Assembly: GCA_018350325.1 (NCBI GenBank)
Contig: JAEVLN010000004.1
Location: 930,001 to 994,000, forward strand
DNA: 64,000 nucleotides
DNA from: Globodera rostochiensis
Taxonomy: Eukaryota > Nematoda > Chromadorea > Rhabditida > Heteroderidae
Direction of reading: 5' to 3'
The position numbers and the translations under genes were made by a program. Positions 58,255 to 64,000 of the stretch are shown here, piece after piece. Within the stretch, counting starts at the first letter, position 1. Each line of letters begins with the position of its first letter. The notes under the pieces were generated by a model. That model was not told where the DNA came from. It saw nothing but the letters and a program-made list of their open reading frames with translations, and made no database searches.

Positions 58255-61200
58255 ATGGACAGAATAACCAGAAAACAGCGGCAACTTGAGCGAAAATACG
58301 ACAATTTAAGGCTTGATTTAAAAATATTATTCATTAAATAATATTATTGTTATTTTAATTTTAATGTTGTCATCCAGAGGCATTTAAGAGATATACCTAG
58401 GTACTTTAAACCAAAAAAATACTAATCAAATTTGTTGCAGACGCATTGCGGCTGAGGAACAACGAAGTGGAAGTCGCGGATTGGCCGCCATCCATTCAGG
58501 GCAGTTGCGTTCCGGATCAGAGCAGGTGCATAACAAAGTTGCAGTGCCATAAATCAGTTTTTAAATGTCTGCGATTTTAGCATATCAGATTAGTGATAAA
58601 TTTGCTTTTAAAATCCACAATTTTTGAAGGGTCTTCTTCCCAGAACACCCTTAAGTGCGGATGCGCGTAGTTTTTCCGGTGATCCCATCAAGCGTTACCA
58701 CCAAAACCAAAACCAACAGCAACAACAACAGAAAACGAATGCAATGCCTGCCATGGAGCAGCACCGGTCGCTGTCCGTGTTCATCGCTATCCAGGCTTAC
58801 GTGCCGGAGCCGGGCCAAGCGCCGGAAGAGGCGTTGCCATTGGAGCAAGGCCAAATTGTGGAAGTGCTTGACAACAAGAACGCGGCCCATTGGCTAGTCA
58901 GAACAAAGGTCAGTAAAGATGTCGAAATTTGAACAATTTTAGATAAGCCAAAAGCCGACAATCTATAATATTTATGATCTGCATTTGAAATCCTTCATTT
59001 CTCCGAATCCAATTGCGCAAATCATTCATTTAGGCTCAGCCTCCACAGACCGGTTGGGTGCCGGGTTCATACTTTGAAACGCCGTCAAAATACTACACGC
59101 AGCGAAAGAATACGCGTGAGTTGGCTGCTGATGAACGAAATTTGAGCGAACAGCAGCAAGCACTTCTGAAGAGAGAGTGAGTGCTTGTACTTTCAATTGT
59201 TATTCTTAAATTAATACATCTGTTTTTCCCTCAGGCAAGTTTTCCACGAACTGCTTTGCACTGAGGAGGCATTCGCTGCGCAACTGCGAAACTGCTTGCA
59301 ACACTATTTGGAGGCGTTCGATGCGCCCGAGGCGCCTGAGGAAGTGCGCGAGCACCGCCAGCAACTTACGCTGAACATGCACGAACTGTGCAATTTCCAC
59401 ACAAAGTGAGCTCTAAAACATTCATTGTATTTTAGAAATTTTGAATCTTTAGCTACCGTAATCCTTTCCAATGTACAGTGTGATGCTGAATGGATTACAT
59501 TACTACTCGGACGACCCGGGAAAGGTCGGGCAGACATTTTTGCGCCTGGAGCGAGATTTTGAGCAACATATTGCAATCATGCGCGAGGTTGAGAACGCGC
59601 AGCGAATTATCGCAGAGAACAGTGCCGTACAAACTTTTCTTGAGGCAATTACAAAAGTTTACCAATTCATAATGATTAAATGTTTAAGAATGTCAAGTCA
59701 AAGGCTAGCTCAGAGCTGAAGGAGTACATCTACTATCTGGAGCTGATACCAAACCGAATTAGACAGTATGAAGACTACTTCAAGGTATATTTTTAATAGT
59801 TTTGGAAATTAAATTCAGTTTAAGTAATAATTTCTAGCGTTAATAATTGTTTAAATCCTTGATTTATTTTAGGAAATAATCAAGTATTCGATGCGAATTC
59901 AACAGCAGCAAAATGCCAACATGATGCAGAAGGCGCTGGAGCTGATCCAATCATTGCCGATACGGGCTCAGGAGATCGAATTTACAAAAAACCTGTTGGA
60001 CTACCCGGGGGACATTGGCCAATTGGGCCGAATATACAGACATGTGATAAGAGAAAACATTTATTTCTAGTCACTTAAAGTGCAATTATTAAATGTTTAT
60101 TTTAATAGGAACTATTTAATGTGTGGGAAGATGATGTGCAAGAGTCAGCTGAGAGATACATCTTTCTGTTCCGCAACAAAATGATGCTGACTGACCGAGA
60201 CATGAAGTCGTACCCGCCAGTTTTTCGCCACTACTCCACAATGCGGGTACGGTATGAGAATGTTTTTTGTTTTGATTATTCCTGTATCCCTGATTATCAT
60301 TAAACTTTCTTTTCTGATCAACCATTTCAATTTACACATTCTTTTAGTTGGGCAAGTACACAGTGCGTCAGCACAGCCGTGAGGAGGACACAATGGTGTT
60401 CCGACCTGATGAGCCCGGACTGCCCACCTTCTTGGTCAAACCGGTCCACAGCGATGCACAGTCGCGGGAATTTGTCCGCAAGGCTTGGCTGCGCGACATT
60501 GTCGACATGCAAGCGGCCATCGGTGGGTCGACAGAGGAGGAGAATGTTGAGGAGGGGTAACGGATCGACCAGCTCGAGCAGTACAGACGAACAGTCTAAC
60601 CTGATTGAAGGGGTGTTGGCAGGATTCGGATTATCCGGATCTGATAATGAAAGTGGGTTTGCCCTTCTGGGAGACATATGATCTGCCCTTTCAGCAGATA
60701 CCGGACCATTCCGAAATTTTGAGGATCAAATAAATTTTTTAAGAATTTACGCTGTTGATTTCCAAGCGCCTTTTAGGAGATTAGTGAAATCCGAATCCGA
60801 GCCAAAGCCCTTGAAGCATTGTGACAAATTGTTGAACTTTTTCATTAATAAATTGTTAAATTTCATAAAAGCTTTGCATTCTTAATAGCAAGAAAACAAT
60901 CGAATTTACTCGGATTCGGATTTCCGCATTTTTATGAAAATGGAAAAAAGTCAATTTTCTTTGTTATTTTACATAAATAAATTCTTTCCGGCTTTTCGCG
61001 TAGGAAGAGTTTACTTACTAACTCAAAAAATAAACAGCCAATTCAAAGTTCACAGCAATTTTTTAGTGCACGCAAAATTTAAATGGCTTCCAATTTTTAC
61101 AAACTTTTCTTGGCAATTTAATTTTAATCTCATTATTTTTGCATGTATGTGGTGATCCAATTTTTTCTAAAATTTGCTTTTGACCTTTTTCGTATTTCTA

Positions 61201-64000
61201 TAGGTGCCCCATGGCTACGATTCGAAAATTGCTTTTGCTTTTTTGGATTTTAATGAAGTACACCCATAGCTGAGTTGTTTCACATTTCCCTCACGCAAGT
61301 TTGCCGATTCTCGGGATTCGGACAAATTGTTGTCCTGCTGCTGCTGCTGCTGCTACTGCTACTGGCGGAAATAACAGCAAATGCTGCTTCCTTGAAACAG
61401 CTGTCATTAGTGCCACCCACTCCAGAAGAAGCCCGCTTTATCTCCCCTCCTTTATCCACTCCCTTTTCCCGTTCTGATCAACCGCTTTTATACCAATCTA
61501 CTCCGCTTGGCCTCAAGCACTTGGCCAGCCACACAAAACGCCTCCCCCCCTAGATCGGCTTTGCTAAAAGCCTTTCGTCTGCTTTTACCCACCGGTATTG
61601 ATCGGAAAGCCTCCGCCTTAGCTGAATGAGTGGAATGTGGGGGTGAGTGAGAGGACAGACCGCAGCCCTCGGGGGCTTTTGGCTTCTTCGATTTGGCCTT
61701 GGCGTGGAGAGGGCGGGGGTGGGATAAATGTGCTGCAACAAATGGTCTCCTGTGATACCCAAGCTAAATGAGGCATCCTCTAATCACCAGCCGAGTTCTG
61801 GACTTATCGTGGAATCCACCGGCTTAAGCTCGTTTTTTTTTTGCTCGATCTGGCCCCACACAACTCTCTGCCCTCCAAATTTCTTCCGCTTTTCTCTCTG
61901 CCTTATAACTCATAGTTCATTTGGGCCCAACACAATGCCTGAACCCCTATGCTCTAGCTAACTGGCGTGTTTTCGGGGGCGGGTGACGTCTGTCTGACAC
62001 AAAATCTATCGATTGATACAAATTTTTTCACTCATTTCTGTTTCCGATCACCACTTAATCAAGTAAACATCCTATAATTATCAAATATTATACCAAAAAA
62101 ACAAATAGGTAACTGAAACAGTGAAACGCCAACACGATGCTTTGGAACTTATTTTAGAAATTTTCCTTTTAAAATTTATAAATATTTTAATTAAACTGAT
62201 TGTATCCAAAAAATCGCTTTGACCTAACATGTCACACAAATTTGGGCCTTATATCTAACTCCTTTATTTAAACAAAAATTTCAAAAATTATCCAACCCAT
62301 TTGAGTATAAGGCGCGGACGGAGAACAGCAGCGTCCACAAACAGTGTTCGGGCAAACACAATTTGTGGGCACAAAATTTTCTACAAAAAACCTACCCCCC
62401 AAAACACGTCAACCACCCCACACAATGGTGCTGCGTGTGATGTACGTGATTGAACTGTTGGAGACGGAGGAGGGCGGCATCGAGCTGGTCGACCCGTCCT
62501 GGTGTAAGCGCGACTACTATAATAAAGTGGGGGGCGTTTAGCGGCTGCACTCGCCGGTGACGACGAGTGCACACTGTCGCTGTCGTTGGCACCGCCTCCG
62601 ACCACGTCGCGTCGTCTGTCGCTGAAGCACAACCGCAACATCGACACAATGCCATCGCTAAGAAGAATGGCTGGCACCAGAAGCAGCCCAACGCCGGGCA
62701 AATAGCGGAATTTTTGAAAAATTCAAATTCAAATTCTTATTGTTAATGTTTATTTTTGCAAAAATATTTAGTTTTTTTATTTTATTTTTTGACATTTCTT
62801 AGGTCCCGAAGAGGGCCCGCCGCGCAAAAAGGTCAAATCGCCGCCCGTTATCTCACCAACTGGCTCATCTACCAGTCTGTACAGCGGCGGCAGTTCGTCC
62901 ATTGAATGGACAACGACCGGCACTTCACTGGAAATGCAGGGCACGCGGGTAGAACAAAATAAATGTCGTTTATTCATAAATTTTAAATTCCTTTTGCCAA
63001 AACACTAAAAATTATTTAAAGCTATACTCTTTCCACTCCTACATTAGGTTACGCGCACACAATACGGCTTCCGCACTCTGCAAGAATCGTCCGCCAAAAT
63101 GTGCCTCAAAGTGACCGGCTACCCGCTGCCGGACATCACATGGTGCAAAATAGAAATATATGAATGGTTTAAGTGCATTTTTAGGAAAATTACAATACTC
63201 AGAATAGGAATCAATTGGAATTTAAAAAATTATTTAAATTAATAATTTTATCTGAAAAACATTTTGATGACCATTCAAAATGCTGATAGGTACATGGATG
63301 ATGTGCTGCTGAAGAACGACGAACGGCACACCTTCTACTCAGACGATGAAGGCTTTTTCGCACTGACCATCGACCCTGTGCAGGCGAGGCGAACTCGAAT
63401 TTGGAACCAAATTAAAACTTAAAATGAAAACACCCGGGCCCAGAAAATTGATCTTAAACGGGTCATTCGAAATTTGGCTATCTGACATTTGGGACGGTAA
63501 AATGCAGTCGGGATTCCAAAAGCCGGGCAAATAATGAGCCCTCAATTTCGTAATTTGTGATTAGAGTCCGGTAAACTAAAATGCGTGAGCTGGAACGGAA
63601 ATTTCAAAAAGTTGCGCGACGGGAAACTCGTTCCTGCCGATCTCTATTTGTGACCCCTTATGCCTGCTGTCTCAAATTGTCCATGCAAAATGCCAAAATG
63701 TTGCACCATGCTTTTTTCTTGATTTTTTCATTCAGCCATATTTATTAATGTCATTTTTAGACTGAGGACACCGGACGATACACATGCGTGGCCACCAACG
63801 AGTATGGCCAGGCCAGCACATCGGCATTCTTTCGAGTGCTGAAAGGTGTGCCACCGTGCAAGAAAAATAATGTGAATGAAAATTTGTGAAATTTAGTTGA
63901 AAAAAAATCTGCCGTTCCTTCCTTCATCAAATTGTTAGTGGAGCGGCTCGACTGCAAGGAGGGCGATGTGATCAGCTTCAACTGTGAGGTGAAGCACAAA
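58255..64000 (+). CDS. unc-89: UNC-89/obscurin, N-terminal SH3-DH-PH and first Ig domains (runs off the window)
   Basis: Exons: 58255-58310, 58441-58525, 58630-58908, 59034-59176, 59235-59405, 59479-59644, 59689-59784, 59873-60043, 60109-60246, 60348-60522 (or to the stop at 60559), 62542-62697, 62803-62948, 63048-63142, 63290-63383, 63761-63845 and 63939 onward. The sequence matches C. elegans UNC-89 throughout. It shows a basic start (TRKQRQLERKYDNLR), SH3 (VFIAIQAYVPEPG, LPLEQGQIVEVLDNKN, TGWVPGSYFETPS), DH (LLCTEEAFAAQLR, HYYSDDPGKVGQTFLRLE, QKALELIQSLP), PH (ERYIFLFRNKMML, TVRQHSREEDTMVF, VRKAWLRDI), a linker (PEEGPPRKKVKSPPVISPTG) and Ig 1 (FRTLQESSAKMCLKVTGYP, DTGRYTCVATNEYGQ). Known role: giant M-line protein of muscle, with a RhoGEF module. 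Four introns have GC donors. A second possible start lies at 62425. Confidence 0.95.
60560..62424. other. large unc-89 intron or inter-isoform region
   Basis: Bases 60560-60681 stay open in a shifted frame (GNGSTSSSSTDEQSNLI and on). The rest is AT-rich, with CT-rich DNA near 61430-61700 and a leucine-rich frame near 61330 that has no ATG. A sequence ending in CACCCCACACA leads directly into the alternative ATG at 62425. Confidence 0.5.
62425..62503 (+). CDS. unc-89: alternative first exon of unc-89 (short isoform start)
   Basis: ATG 62425 opens MVLRVMYVIELLETEEGG and on to VDPSW, ending at a strong GTAAGC donor (62504). Its phase joins exon 62542-62697 (SLSLAPPPTTSRR) through a 38-bp intron. 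No acceptor precedes the ATG, so an internal promoter is likely. This would give an UNC-89 form without SH3-DH-PH. Confidence 0.6.

Noticed and set aside
61275..61553. Leucine-rich frame resembling a secreted protein (LLLLLLLLLLAEITANA)
   Set aside because: It has no ATG before the hydrophobic run, the leucines come from a CTG microsatellite and no splice partner is seen.
1..64000. CRISPR arrays, bacterial genes, or integrated virus
   Set aside because: No spaced direct-repeat arrays with unique spacers, no prokaryotic gene organisation, and no polymerase, capsid or integrase motifs were seen.

Overview
The window looks like nuclear DNA from a nematode, most likely a plant-parasitic tylenchid such as a cyst nematode. 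The order is an inference. It rests on many short introns (about 40-60 bases), AT-rich acceptors ending TTTCAG or TTTAG, nematode-type gene content (UNC-89 with an N-terminal SH3-DH-PH module, a class 2 lipase, a divergent globin, a Caspr-like neurexin) and an unusual share of GC-AG introns. I modelled about 115 introns by reading frame and protein similarity, and seven use GC donors. There are no bacterial operons, no rRNA and no intact tRNA genes. Exon coordinates were joined by hand from phase, so single splice sites can be off by a few bases.

Layout: 110-868 holds the 3' end of an unrecognised gene (+). 3055-10975 is a small-conductance calcium-activated potassium channel (+, 15 exons). 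12766-21213 is a Caspr/neurexin-IV cell-adhesion receptor (+, 30 exons). About 22924-27719 is a globin-domain protein with a long N-terminal extension (-). 30363-31794 is the proteasome chaperone PSMD9 (-). 32366-34295 is an unrecognised 321-residue protein (-). 39711-41048 is a small histidine-rich secreted precursor, possibly a neuropeptide (+). 44047-49211 is RMC1/Mic1 (+). 49836-50468 is a small secreted proline-rich protein (-). 51276-52739 is a class 2 lipase (+). 52853-57131 is meckelin/TMEM67/MKS-3 (-). From 58255 to the window edge runs unc-89/obscurin (+).

Several genes serve neurons, cilia or muscle: SK channel and Caspr receptor (excitability, adhesion), meckelin (ciliary transition zone), UNC-89 (sarcomere M-line). 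RMC1 and PSMD9 are housekeeping. The genes are not one pathway, and neighbours are mostly convergent or divergent.

The space between and inside genes is crowded with small non-autonomous DNA elements. At least eight have 8-bp (or 7/8) target duplications and TIR ends of CAGGG/TAGGG type, as expected for hAT elements. Most are filled with short iterated motifs different in each family. Two of them landed exactly on splice acceptors, so the duplicated target recreated the acceptor. A second recurring signature is a GC-rich hairpin with a GATA-type tetraloop, in at least nine copies. A 1.1-kb minisatellite, a TA-flanked 0.8-kb element, nested elements in a Caspr intron and two tRNA-derived SINE-like heads complete the repeat picture.
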